Assembly (NCBI RefSeq): GCF_030944625.1 | Contig: NZ_JAUSXY010000001.1 | Location: 248,001-312,000, forward strand | Direction: 5' to 3' | Source: Arthrobacter sp. SLBN-112 | GTDB lineage: Bacteria > Actinomycetota > Actinomycetes > Actinomycetales > Micrococcaceae | DNA: 64,000 nucleotides | Part shown: positions 46,474 to 54,312 of the stretch, in pieces | Numbering within the stretch: position 1 is the first letter of the stretch | Layout: the number at the start of each line of letters is the position of its first letter | Translations under genes and position numbers: made by a program | The notes under the pieces: generated by a model | Seen by the model: the letters and a program-made list of their open reading frames with translations, nothing else | Databases searched by the model: none | What the model was told of the DNA's origin: nothing

Positions 46474-47427
46474 CTACCTTGACCTTGTGCCGGCGGGGCA
46501 GCCGGAACCCGTGCTGGACGCACCTGGATGGAGCGCGTGCCGGGTCCGCGGGAACGACTGGACTTGACCTGCCGTACGGTCGGCCCGTGGGTCTCGCACC
46601 GCCGTCGAGGTTCCGGCATCTTCCGGCCGGCCGGCACCGGCGCTTGCCTCCAGCCGCCGCTGCAATTCCACCAGGACCTTCGCCAGGCGCCGCGACACCT
46701 GCATCTGGGACATCCCCAGCCGCTTGCCCAACTGGACTTGTGTTTCCTCACAGAAGTAGCGGCGGTACAGAAGCTCACGGTCGGAGTCGTCCAGGTCCTG
46801 CATTGCTTCACGCAGGCAGGCAAGCTCTTCAAGGCGCTCCAGCGGCGTGTCGGGGCAGGCGAGGATGTCGCCGATTGACGGGGCGTCCGAGTTTGGGTTC
46901 ACGGCGTCGAGCGAGTCCGGATGCATGCTGCTGGATGCCGAGATGGCTTCCTGCACCTCGGCCGGGTCCGTTCCCAGTTCCCCGGCCAACTCGGCCACGC
47001 TTGGGTTCCTGCCCAGCGACTGGGTCAACTCCGGCTCCGCCCGGTACAGCCGGGTCCTGAGGTCCTGGATATGCCGTGGCGGACGGACCACCCACGTCCG
47101 GTCCCGAAGGTACCGCTTGAGCTCCCCGGTGATGGTGGGGGCCGCATAGGCCGGGAAACTCTCGCCCTTTGCCTGGTCGAATCCGCGCGCGGCTTTGACC
47201 AGGCCAAGATAGGCCACCTGGTTGAGGTCCGCCCGCTCCCGGCCGCGGGCCTCGAAGCGGCCGGCCAGGGCCTCGGCGAGGTCCAGGTATCTCAGGACCA
47301 GGTCATTGGCGAACGTCTCGCGCAACCGTCCCGAGGGGGCGGGAGACTGTTGTTGTTGCGCCGTTTCCGGTGCTGGAAAATTCTCATGTGCGGCATCCAC
47401 GGCGAGCGCGGCAAAGGATTCGGGCAT
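46474..47427 (-). CDS. SigB/SigF-family RNA polymerase sigma factor
   Basis: 317 residues. Region 2: LVKAARGFDQAKGESFPAYAAPTITGELKRYLRDRTWVVRPPRHIQDL, the -10 recognition part of stress sigma factors. Region 3 holds LGTDPAEVQEAI. Region 4 holds LDDSDRELLYRRYFCEETQVQLGKRLGMSQMQVSRRLAKVL. These proteins direct stress-response promoters of the type GTTT-N15-GGGTAT. Unusual: about 55 residues of Arg/Pro/Ser-rich sequence follow region 4. The ATG at 47427 is chosen; a TTG 14 codons upstream is possible. No anti-sigma gene is adjacent. Confidence 0.9.
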   Translation of the reverse strand: MPESFAALAVDAAHENFPAPETAQQQQSPAPSGRLRETFANDLVLRYLDLAEALAGRFEARGRERADLNQVAYLGLVKAARGFDQAKGESFPAYAAPTITGELKRYLRDRTWVVRPPRHIQDLRTRLYRAEPELTQSLGRNPSVAELAGELGTDPAEVQEAISASSSMHPDSLDAVNPNSDAPSIGDILACPDTPLERLEELACLREAMQDLDDSDRELLYRRYFCEETQVQLGKRLGMSQMQVSRRLAKVLVELQRRLEASAGAGRPEDAGTSTAVRDPRADRTAGQVQSFPRTRHALHPGASSTGSGCPAGTRSR

Positions 47428-47488
47428 GATTCTGGTTTCCCTGGTTCTGGTTCCGAAAGCCTGCGGCAAGACTTAGAAGTAGGAAATC

Positions 47489-47502
47489 ATAAGGCTGCTT
47501 AT
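47489..47502. promoter_or_regulatory. Short inverted repeat in sigma factor/epimerase divergent region
   Basis: ATAAG-N4-CTTAT in an AT-rich patch that separates the divergent sigma factor and epimerase genes. Possible operator; no regulator assigned. Confidence 0.3.
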
Positions 47503-47573
47503 AAAACAATCCTTCTCCGTTGTAGGCTCTCCGATGACCGGACATCGCAGACTACTGCCAAGGGAGTCCTCCT

Positions 47574-48617
47574 ATGCGCATTGCCATTACCGGGGCCAGC
47601 GGAAACGCCGGAACAGCACTGTTGCGAAGACTGCATGCGCAGCTCGCCATGAAGCCCGGCAGCCTGGAGCTGGTTGGAATCAGCCGCAGGCTGCCCGACA
47701 CCTCGTTGGAGCCCTACCGGGGCGTTCAGTGGCACACGCTGGACGTGGGACTGGACCAGCACAGGCCGCTGCTCGAGGAGGCGTTCGCCGGGGTGGATGC
47801 GGTAGTCCACCTGGCATGGCAAATCCAGCCAAACCACGACCTCGCCCTCCTGCACCGCACCAATGTCACGGGCACCCGGAATGTCCTCGAAGCAGCCGCG
47901 AGGGCGGGCGCCAAGCAGGTTGTCTGCGCATCCTCGGTAGGCGGCTACAGCCAGGCGGGCAAAGACCAACGCAGGGATGAGTCGTGGCCGGCGAAGGGAA
48001 TTGCCGGCTCACACTACAGCCGGCACAAAGCGGAGCAGGAAAGGCTGCTGGACGGATTCGCGGCAAGGCAACCAGGGATTGCGGTGGCACGCCTGCGGCC
48101 GGCCCTGATTTTCCAAGGGGGTGCCGGAAATGAAATCGGCCGTTATTTCCTCGGCCGGATCCTTTCGCGGTTTGTGCCGGGAAAACCTTGGATTCCACTG
48201 CTGCCGGTTCCGGACGAGCTGGTATTCCAGGCCGTCCATGCGGATGACGTTGCAGATGCCTACTGGAGGGTGGTGGACCAGCGTGCCAGTGGTGCGTTCA
48301 ATATCGCGGCCGAGCCGGCCCTGGGCCCGCAGGAACTGGCGCGCATCCTGGGGGCCAAGAGAATTCTTCCCATCCCGCTGCGGCTCCTGCATGCAGTGGT
48401 GGACCTGACATGGCGGGCACGCCTCCAACCCACAGATGCAGGATGGGTGGCGATGGCCGCGGGTGCACCCATCATGGACACCGACCGGGCGCGGCGCATT
48501 TTGGGATGGGAACCGAAAGTGTCGTCGATTGAAGCAGTCAAGGAACTCATCGCCGGGCTGGGAGCGGGGGAAGGCGTCAACCCTTCCCCCGTCCTCAAAC
48601 CGCGGCGCACGCCATAA
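47574..48617 (+). CDS. NAD-dependent epimerase/dehydratase family protein
   Basis: 347 residues, extended SDR: RIAITGASGNAGTALLRRL cofactor loop, VVCASSVGGYS with active-site Ser, and HYSRHKAEQERLL (YxxxK-like). An AGGGAG ribosome site precedes the ATG. The C-terminal half has LRLLHAVVDLTWRARLQPTDAGWV. It resembles actinobacterial proteins annotated as nucleoside-diphosphate-sugar epimerases with unknown substrate; it is not in the heptose operon and lies across the sigma factor gene. Confidence 0.85.
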   Translation: MRIAITGASGNAGTALLRRLHAQLAMKPGSLELVGISRRLPDTSLEPYRGVQWHTLDVGLDQHRPLLEEAFAGVDAVVHLAWQIQPNHDLALLHRTNVTGTRNVLEAAARAGAKQVVCASSVGGYSQAGKDQRRDESWPAKGIAGSHYSRHKAEQERLLDGFAARQPGIAVARLRPALIFQGGAGNEIGRYFLGRILSRFVPGKPWIPLLPVPDELVFQAVHADDVADAYWRVVDQRASGAFNIAAEPALGPQELARILGAKRILPIPLRLLHAVVDLTWRARLQPTDAGWVAMAAGAPIMDTDRARRILGWEPKVSSIEAVKELIAGLGAGEGVNPSPVLKPRRTP

Positions 48618-48636
48618 CGCCGAGTGCATCAAAGAC

Positions 48637-48675
48637 GGCCAAGGGCCCGGCTGCGGAACAGCCGGGCCCTTGGCC
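48637..48675. terminator. Strong bidirectional terminator hairpin
   Basis: Perfect 17-base stem GGCCAAGGGCCCGGCTG with a CGGAA loop, 20 bases after the epimerase stop and 13 bases after the stop of the convergent coiled-coil gene. Confidence 0.85.
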
Positions 48676-48687
48676 TGGAGGGCAGCT

Positions 48688-49404
48688 CTAGATGCCTGTG
48701 CGCGGTTCCCTATCGTCGTGGACAGCACGCCCCGTGTCGGCTGCACCTGCAGCATCGCCCCGGTCGTCTTCGATCGGAGCTTCGCCGCGGCTGGCTTCCC
48801 GGCGCGCGCCGGCATTGTGCCCGACGTCGGCCGCGTCGCCTTCCCTGCGCCCCGGCTCCCGGGCCGCATCCTGGGCAGGAACTGCGGACTCCGCCACCCG
48901 GCCATCACGGACGCCCTGGAGGTCGCGGTTGCCGGCCTGGGCCTGCGCCTGCCGGTCCTCATACGCCTCGCGCACGCCGCGGCGGGTACCATCGCGCCCG
49001 ACGTCGGGATCAAGTTCGTCCGCCTTCCGGGTATGGCCGGCAACGTCACTCCGGAGGGACTGGGCTTCCCGGCTGCGCTCCTCGGCTTCCTGCCGCAACC
49101 GCGCCGCGTCCACCTGGGCCTGCTCGGCGTCGGCACGCGCCCGGATGGCTTTGGCTTCCCGTTCGCGGGCGTCGAGTTCCATATTTTCAGCCTGATGGCG
49201 GATCTCTGCCGCTTTCTCGCGGTGCTCCTGGTCGCGCTTCTCCTGCATTGCCTTCCGGCGCCTTCCGCCGGAGAGGAACAGCAGCACAATCACCGCCACT
49301 ACGACGACGGCAATCACTACCCATACCCATGGAGCTGTGTCCACGTTTCCCACCACTTTCCACTTCGTTGTGACCGGGGAGGCCGGAGCCATTCCGGCTG
49401 GCAT
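48688..49404 (-). CDS. Membrane-anchored charged coiled-coil protein
   Basis: 238 residues; not a recognised enzyme. One transmembrane helix (APWVWVVIAVVVVAVIVLLFL) near the N-terminus, then RRRK and a long Glu/Arg/Ala coiled coil (QEKRDQEHREKAAEIR, REREAKAIRARADAEQAQ), ending in a disordered acidic tail with AADVGHNAGARREAS. The start is uncertain: an ATG at 49404 has GAGG close by, a GTG at 49344 removes the first 20 residues. It faces the LEA-like gene across a region with SigF-type promoters and may scaffold or stabilise the membrane in stress (inference). Confidence 0.7.
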   Translation of the reverse strand: MPAGMAPASPVTTKWKVVGNVDTAPWVWVVIAVVVVAVIVLLFLSGGRRRKAMQEKRDQEHREKAAEIRHQAENMELDAREREAKAIRARADAEQAQVDAARLRQEAEERSREAQSLRSDVAGHTRKADELDPDVGRDGTRRGVREAYEDRQAQAQAGNRDLQGVRDGRVAESAVPAQDAAREPGRREGDAADVGHNAGARREASRGEAPIEDDRGDAAGAADTGRAVHDDREPRTGI

Positions 49405-49418
49405 CTTTCCTCGAACGG

Positions 49419-49443
49419 TTATAACCCAACTAGCAAGGGTACT
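49419..49443. promoter_or_regulatory. Predicted mirrored SigB/SigF-type promoters
   Basis: Plus strand: GTTA-N15-GGGTAC, 93 bases before the LEA-like gene. Minus strand: GTAA-N15-GGGTTA from almost the same bases, pointing at the coiled-coil gene. Both match the stress-sigma pattern GTTT-N15-GGGTAT with one or two changes. The sequence is nearly self-complementary, so one short element may drive both genes. Confidence 0.5.
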
Positions 49444-49535
49444 TACTTTTCATTAGTAACCATGCTTATTATTTTACGGCCAGTATCGCTGGTTCGTGAT
49501 CAATAACCAGCCTTCTTGGGAAAGGGAGAGCGAAG

Positions 49536-50576
49536 ATGACAGAGAGCCAATGGCCCGAGGACCCCGCAAACACGGTTCCTCCGGCAAATACAGGAATCCC
49601 CGGCGAGCGCGAGCCCGCCACCTTCCCGTCCCCGGGCAGCCAGTATGGCAGTGAAGCTGGAACCGGGTACGCACCCTCCGACTACGAACAAACCAGTGTC
49701 GTTCCGGGCTCTGCCGGAGCCGGCACCGGCACTGCGTCTTCGCGCACGGATGCCGCCAAGGATGAAGCGGCTGATGTAGCCCGGACTGCGGCCGACTCCG
49801 CGCAAAACGTGGCCCAGACGGCAAAGGAAGAGGCCGCCAACGTGGCCTCTGAGGCAAAGTCCAATGCGCAGGACCTGCTGTACCAGGCGAAGTCCGGCCT
49901 GACCAGCGAGGCCGCAACGCAGCAGCAAAAGGCTGCAGAAGGCATCCGCAACATCTCCGGCCAGCTGCACAGCATGGCCAGCGCGCCGGACCAGCAGGGC
50001 ATGGCCAGTGACTTGGTCCGGCAGGCAGCCGAGCGCACGTCCTCGATCGCCACTTGGCTGGAAAACCGGGAACCGGGAGACCTCCTGAACGAGGTACAGC
50101 GGTTCGCCCGCAACCGGCCCGGCACATTCTTGCTTCTGGCCGCCGGCGCGGGTGTCCTTGCCGGACGCCTTACCCGGGGCCTCACAGCGGGCGCGCCGGA
50201 GTCCAGCAGCTCAACCGGTTCCGGTGCTGCCGGCCTCTCCGGCCAGCCCTCCGGAAACGGATACCCAGGAGCCGGATACGCGGACCGGTACAGCCAGCCA
50301 CCCGTCGCCGGCGGAACAGTGCCTCCGCCGCCCGTCCAGTTGCCAGGGCCGGCTACTACCACCGCCGGATACGACGGCGGTGCCCCCGGCAGCAGCTACC
50401 CCGAGCCCACTTCCACGGCCAGCGGCCTCGACAGCCCGCAACTGGTGGAGGAGCCCTGGTCCGGAAACCAGGAATCGGACGACCCCCTGCGGGACCGTGC
50501 CTTTGAGGACGATCCCATGGCAGATGACCCCCTCACCCGGGACCGCTCCAGGGGCGGCCAGGCTGGCGGCCTGTGA
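49536..50576 (+). CDS. LEA/apolipoprotein-like stress protein with membrane segment
   Basis: 346 residues. Disordered N-terminal region, then amphipathic 11-mer-like helices rich in Ala/Lys/Glu (DEAADVARTAADSAQNVAQ, EEAANVASEAKSNAQDLL), as in late-embryogenesis-abundant proteins. A hydrophobic segment (PGTFLLLAAGAGVLAGRLTRG, about 200-220) and a Gly/Pro/Ser-rich tail ending in DPMADDPL repeats follow. AAGGGAG precedes the ATG. First gene of a coupled trio with the holin-like and DUF3618 genes. Likely protects the membrane in drying or osmotic stress (inference). Confidence 0.78.
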   Translation: MTESQWPEDPANTVPPANTGIPGEREPATFPSPGSQYGSEAGTGYAPSDYEQTSVVPGSAGAGTGTASSRTDAAKDEAADVARTAADSAQNVAQTAKEEAANVASEAKSNAQDLLYQAKSGLTSEAATQQQKAAEGIRNISGQLHSMASAPDQQGMASDLVRQAAERTSSIATWLENREPGDLLNEVQRFARNRPGTFLLLAAGAGVLAGRLTRGLTAGAPESSSSTGSGAAGLSGQPSGNGYPGAGYADRYSQPPVAGGTVPPPPVQLPGPATTTAGYDGGAPGSSYPEPTSTASGLDSPQLVEEPWSGNQESDDPLRDRAFEDDPMADDPLTRDRSRGGQAGGL

Positions 50577-51007
50577 TGAGCAGCCAGATTCCTGAGCCGC
50601 CGCCAAGTGCGGCGCACGTCAAAGCGGACAACGCCTCCATCGGGGAGTTGCTTGGCGATGTGACCCGTGACTTGTCCACCCTGATGCGCCAGGAGGTGGA
50701 GCTGGCCAAGGCCGAGCTGAAACAGTCCGCCACCAAAGCAGGGAAGGGATCCGGCATGCTGGCCGGCGCCGGGGTGGGCGGACACTTCGTCCTGCTCTTC
50801 CTCTCACTGGCCCTGATGTTCGCCCTCGGCGCCATCATGCCGCTGGGGTGGTCCGCACTGATCACCGCCGTGGTCTGGGCCCTCATCGCCGCGGTCCTCG
50901 CCTCCATTGGCCGCAAGGAACTCAAGCAAATCAAGGGCCTGCCGCAAACCGGCGAAACCCTCTCAGAAATACCCCCAACCCTCAAACCAGGTGAGGTAAA
51001 CCGATGA
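50573..51007 (+). CDS. Phage-holin-superfamily (DUF1469-like) membrane protein
   Basis: 144 residues. An N-terminal amphipathic helix (LLGDVTRDLSTLMRQEVELAKAEL) and two close membrane helices (HFVLLFLSLALMFALG and WSALITAVVWALIAAVL). This is the actinobacterial holin superfamily III/DUF1469 layout, usually a housekeeping membrane protein and not part of a phage. The GTG start overlaps the LEA-like stop by four bases (an ATG one codon later overlaps by one) and the stop overlaps the DUF3618 start (ATGA). Confidence 0.88.
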   Translation: MMSSQIPEPPPSAAHVKADNASIGELLGDVTRDLSTLMRQEVELAKAELKQSATKAGKGSGMLAGAGVGGHFVLLFLSLALMFALGAIMPLGWSALITAVVWALIAAVLASIGRKELKQIKGLPQTGETLSEIPPTLKPGEVNR

Positions 51008-51633
51008 GCGAAAACCCTGACGTCATCCGCGCAGACATCGAAGCCACCCGGGCACGCCTGGGAACCAACGTGGACGCCGTGGCCGATAAAGTCACCCCGT
51101 CCAACATCGTCCACCGCCAAACCGACAAGCTCAAGGACGCGGCGACCGGGATGAAGGAGAAAATCATGGGTGCATCTGACACCGCCACCAGCAACATCCA
51201 CAACACCTCAGGCGCCGCCTCGGACAACCTGCACCAGGCTACCGACACCGTCTCGGCGAAGCTTTCCGACGCCGGCCATGCCGTTTCCCAAGCCCCGGAC
51301 CAAGTGAAAGCCAAGACCGCGGGCAACCCGTTGGCCGCCGGCCTCATCGCGTTCGGGGCGGGCCTCCTGGTCTCCTCCCTGATCCCGCCAAGCCAGAAGG
51401 AACGGGAAGCCGCAGACCAGCTCAAAACGGCAGCCCAACCGTTGGCCACGGAACTCACCGATGCCGCCAAGAATGTGGCCCAGGACCTCAAGGCACCGGC
51501 CCAGGAAGCCATGGAGAACGTCAAGGCCACTGCCACTGACGCCGCCCAAAACGTCAAAGCAGAGGGACAGCACGCCGCCGACGACGTCAAGGACCGTGCC
51601 ACGGATGCCAAAGACAACGTCCAGAACGCATAA
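51004..51633 (+). CDS. DUF3618 domain protein
   Basis: 209 residues. The N-terminal DUF3618 motif is DVIRADIEATRARLGTNVDAVADKVTPSNIVHRQ. It is followed by repeated amphipathic segments (HNTSGAASDNLHQATDTVS) and one hydrophobic stretch, ANPLAAGLIAFGAGLLVSSLIPPS-like. LEA-like Ala/Lys-rich repeats (VAQDLKAPAQEAMENVKATA) form the C-terminal part. It shares its helical character with the LEA-like protein at the start of this operon, suggesting a joint membrane-coating function (inference). Confidence 0.88.
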   Translation: MSENPDVIRADIEATRARLGTNVDAVADKVTPSNIVHRQTDKLKDAATGMKEKIMGASDTATSNIHNTSGAASDNLHQATDTVSAKLSDAGHAVSQAPDQVKAKTAGNPLAAGLIAFGAGLLVSSLIPPSQKEREAADQLKTAAQPLATELTDAAKNVAQDLKAPAQEAMENVKATATDAAQNVKAEGQHAADDVKDRATDAKDNVQNA

Positions 51634-51674
51634 CGCGTCGCGATCTGCCGCACGCTAAGGCAACACCCATGTCG

Positions 51675-51712
51675 ACAGGCCGGCACCGCAATCCGCGGGG
51701 CCGGCCTGTTCT
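51675..51712 (+). terminator. Terminator after the DUF3618 gene
   Basis: Perfect 10-base stem ACAGGCCGGC/GCCGGCCTGT with a 15-base loop, followed by TCTCTT, 42 bases after the DUF3618 stop. It separates the trio from the YihY gene. Confidence 0.65.
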
Positions 51713-51740
51713 CTTGGCCCCCGATCGAGAGGACCCCCCC

Positions 51741-52919
51741 ATGGCCACTCACAACACATCCGAGACCAGCACCGCGAAGGCGGCCCAGGCTCCCGACCCG
51801 AACGATGCAAGGAAACCCGGAAGCCCCCGGGACCTGGAGAAGCCGGCCTGGAAATACATCACCAGGAAGACACTCCGGGAGTTCAGCAAAGACCAGTGCC
51901 CGGACCTGGCCGCCGCCCTGACCTATTACGCCGTTCTCTCCCTCTTCCCGGCCCTGCTGGCACTCGTCTCACTTCTGGGCCTATTCGGTGATCCGCAGAA
52001 GACCACCAACGCCTTGTTGGAGATCGTGCGCGGCTTCGCCCCTGCAGAAACCGTCAATACCATCAGCGGCCCGGTCGCGGAACTGACCAGCGCCCCTGCC
52101 GCCGGCTTCACGCTGGTGATCGGCCTCCTCACCGCTCTCTGGTCCGCGTCCGGATATGTGGGGGCTTTTGGCCGGGCCATGAACCGCATCTATGAGGTGG
52201 ACGAGGGCCGTGCGTTCGTGAAGCTCCGTGGGACCATGCTAGGCGTCACGCTCCTTGCCGTGGTCATCGTGGCACTGCTCGCCGGCATGCTTGTCCTCAG
52301 CGGGCCGGTTTCCGAGGCCGTCGGCGGACTGATCGGCCTCAGCGGAGCTTTCCTCGCGGTGTGGAACATCGCCAAGTGGCCAGTGATGCTGATCCTGATC
52401 ATCGCCATCATCGCTGTCCTCTACTACGCCACGCCCAACGTGAAGCAGCCCAAGTTCCGCTGGATGAGCATGGGCTCCGCCATCGCCTTGGTCGTCTTCC
52501 TGCTCGCTTCGCTGGGCTTCGGCTTCTACGTGGGGAACTTCGGCAACTACAACAAGACGTATGGCGCCCTCGGCAGCGTGATCATCATGCTCTTGTGGCT
52601 TTGGATCCTGAACATGTCGCTTCTGTTCGGTGCCGAATTCGATGCGGAGGTGGAGCGCGGCCGCGAGCTCCAGGCAGGCATCAAGGCAGAGGAAACCATC
52701 CAGTTGCCGCCGCGGGACACAAAAAAGAGCGAGAAGCTGCAGCAGCAGATCGACAAAGACGTCAAACACGGCCGGGAACTCCGGGAGAAGCACGGCCAGG
52801 AAGACGAGGACGCGCAGCAACCCGGCGAACGGCACCGCGACAGGATTCGCGAGAAAGTCCGGAACCGAGCCGAAAATGAGGAATCCGACGGCGGAGGCCA
52901 GCGAAGCGACGACGCGTAG
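51741..52919 (+). CDS. YihY/BrkB family membrane protein
   Basis: 392 residues with six helices. PDLAAALTYYAVLSLFPALLALVSLLG is the family signature; the region around VYEV-like MNRIYEVDEGRAFVKLR and PNVKQPKFRWMSMGS are further conserved points, and GALGSVIIMLLWLWILNMSLLFGAEFDAE closes the membrane part. A charged cytoplasmic tail of about 90 residues follows. Often misnamed RNase BN; biochemical function unknown. The ATG at 51741 has GAGAGGA eight bases upstream. It probably joins the envelope-stress block. Confidence 0.9.
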   Translation: MATHNTSETSTAKAAQAPDPNDARKPGSPRDLEKPAWKYITRKTLREFSKDQCPDLAAALTYYAVLSLFPALLALVSLLGLFGDPQKTTNALLEIVRGFAPAETVNTISGPVAELTSAPAAGFTLVIGLLTALWSASGYVGAFGRAMNRIYEVDEGRAFVKLRGTMLGVTLLAVVIVALLAGMLVLSGPVSEAVGGLIGLSGAFLAVWNIAKWPVMLILIIAIIAVLYYATPNVKQPKFRWMSMGSAIALVVFLLASLGFGFYVGNFGNYNKTYGALGSVIIMLLWLWILNMSLLFGAEFDAEVERGRELQAGIKAEETIQLPPRDTKKSEKLQQQIDKDVKHGRELREKHGQEDEDAQQPGERHRDRIREKVRNRAENEESDGGGQRSDDA

Positions 52920-53237
52920 CAGGCGGACGGGGCCCGGCCTGGCGGGACTAGGCAGGACGTTCGAGAAGGAGGAAAATCCATAGTGAAGGTCCTGTTGAGG
53001 TTTCCCGGGCTGTGCCAGTCCGGGGCGAGGCGGGGCCGGCGGTGAGATGGCCTCTTCTGAGACCGAGGCCAGTCCCCCCAGTCGCCGTCGGCCCCCTCAG
53101 GTGACCCTCTCCTTGGCGTGACTGGACAAGCAGCGTCCACTGCAATAGTTTCGTGAGTACCTTGCCGGGTCCCTTCTGGACTCGGCACGGCCGCTGAAGC
53201 AGACGGCGGCAACAAGGTCGAACCCAGATGAGCGAAC
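52920..53237 (+). other. Intergenic region, 318 bases, with a SigF-type promoter
   Basis: No gene seen. It holds the ribosome-binding part of the following small gene, and a GTTT-N15-GGGTCC sequence (listed separately). The rest is GC-rich without clear repeats. Confidence 0.55.
53148..53172 (+). promoter_or_regulatory. Predicted SigB/SigF-type promoter before the 85-residue gene
   Basis: GTTT-N15-GGGTCC, 66 bases upstream of the ATG, close to the stress-sigma consensus GTTT-N15-GGGTAT. A stress sigma factor gene lies 6 kb away. Confidence 0.45.
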
Positions 53238-53495
53238 ATGACTGCTACCCATTTTGACCAGTTCTTTGCCGAAGCAGTTGTCCCGGACCGTGAGCCCGGA
53301 CTGGGCCTCGGACGCGACGAGCTGTTCGGCCTTTACACGAGCTGGTGCCTGCTGCACAACGCTGAGCCAAAGTCCCCGGCCGCCCTGTGGGAGGCCCTCC
53401 AGCACGCGGGCATCGATCCCGACAACAACAACCTGTCCATGACCGGACCTGCGGCGGCGGACTACATCGTGGCCAGCGCCCCGGACCTGGTGTGA
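53238..53495 (+). CDS. Small unknown protein, 85 residues
   Basis: Function not recognised. LGLGRDELFGLYTSWCLLHN followed by SPAALWEALQHAGIDPDNNNL resembles the helical cap or winged-helix end of some phage primase and D5-like proteins, so it may bind DNA or protein. Highly acidic; no membrane segment. A SigF-type promoter is predicted upstream. Confidence 0.65.
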   Translation: MTATHFDQFFAEAVVPDREPGLGLGRDELFGLYTSWCLLHNAEPKSPAALWEALQHAGIDPDNNNLSMTGPAAADYIVASAPDLV

Positions 53496-53514
53496 CCGAC
53501 GGGCGCCTCCGCAA

Positions 53515-54312
53515 TCAGGGTTGTGCCAGCGCCAAAAGGTAGGCGGCGAACCCTCCGGGCGCCCGGCCGCTGGTCCTGCCGGAGGTAAGGACGCGCGTCG
53601 TGTCAGTGGAAACGATGGCTGCCCCACCGCTGCGGAGGCGCTCCACAAGCGTCCGGTCTTCATCGCGATCTATCCCCGGAAAGCCGCCTGCTGAAAGGTA
53701 GGCTGAGGCGCGGACCCCAAGGTTGGCCCCATGGACGTGCGGGTGGTTCTCGGCCAGGGCATGCCGGGCATGCCAGCGGGCCAGCAGTTCGTGGTGGATA
53801 CTGTGGGCATCGGGCTCAACGGAGCCAAGGACAAGGTCCGCTCCATCGGCCGCCAGTTCCAGCTGCCGCACCAGCCAGTTTTCCGGTACCCGCGAATCGG
53901 CATCCGTGTTGGCCAACCACACGCGGCGTGCCGGAATACCGGCCGCCCTTCCTTCCACCGCACCGGACCCGCCAAGGGTGTCCAGCACTGCCCGGCACCC
54001 GGCCCGCCGGCTCTTTCCAACACTGTGGAACATGACGGGCAGGACACTGTAGCGGAGGTCCCTGGCCGCGAACCCGGCGGCCACCTCCAGGGACCGGTCC
54101 GTGCAGGCGTCCAGGACAACAACAACCTCCACCCCGGTTCCGGGGCTGGCCACGGCGAGCCGGTCCGCGGCGGCCCCCACTGCGGTGAGCGCGTGATCCA
54201 GGAACTGCTCCTCGTTGTGCGCCGGGACCACCACCGCTACTTGGTCAATCCCCGCCGCGCCCAGCCCCGCCGCGTGGCTTGCGGCTTGTGCCCCCGGAGA
54301 CATGAGCGTCAT
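53515..54312 (-). CDS. Glycosyltransferase family 2 protein
   Basis: 265 residues, GT-A fold. IDQVAVVVPAHNEEQFLDHAL is the donor-binding start, VVVVLDACTDRS takes the place of the usual DDGSTD motif, and WLANTDADSRVPENW carries the metal-binding Asp. The start is the ATG at 54312, overlapping the stop of the PIG-L fusion gene by four bases; a longer frame upstream is rejected. Together with that gene and the dehydrogenase-like gene it forms a three-gene cluster of unknown product. Confidence 0.88.
   Translation of the reverse strand: MTLMSPGAQAASHAAGLGAAGIDQVAVVVPAHNEEQFLDHALTAVGAAADRLAVASPGTGVEVVVVLDACTDRSLEVAAGFAARDLRYSVLPVMFHSVGKSRRAGCRAVLDTLGGSGAVEGRAAGIPARRVWLANTDADSRVPENWLVRQLELAADGADLVLGSVEPDAHSIHHELLARWHARHALAENHPHVHGANLGVRASAYLSAGGFPGIDRDEDRTLVERLRSGGAAIVSTDTTRVLTSGRTSGRAPGGFAAYLLALAQP

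Noticed and set aside
50573..51007. Holin-family gene as evidence of a prophage
   Set aside because: No phage structural, lysis or integrase genes are near; the family is a normal chromosomal membrane protein in actinobacteria.
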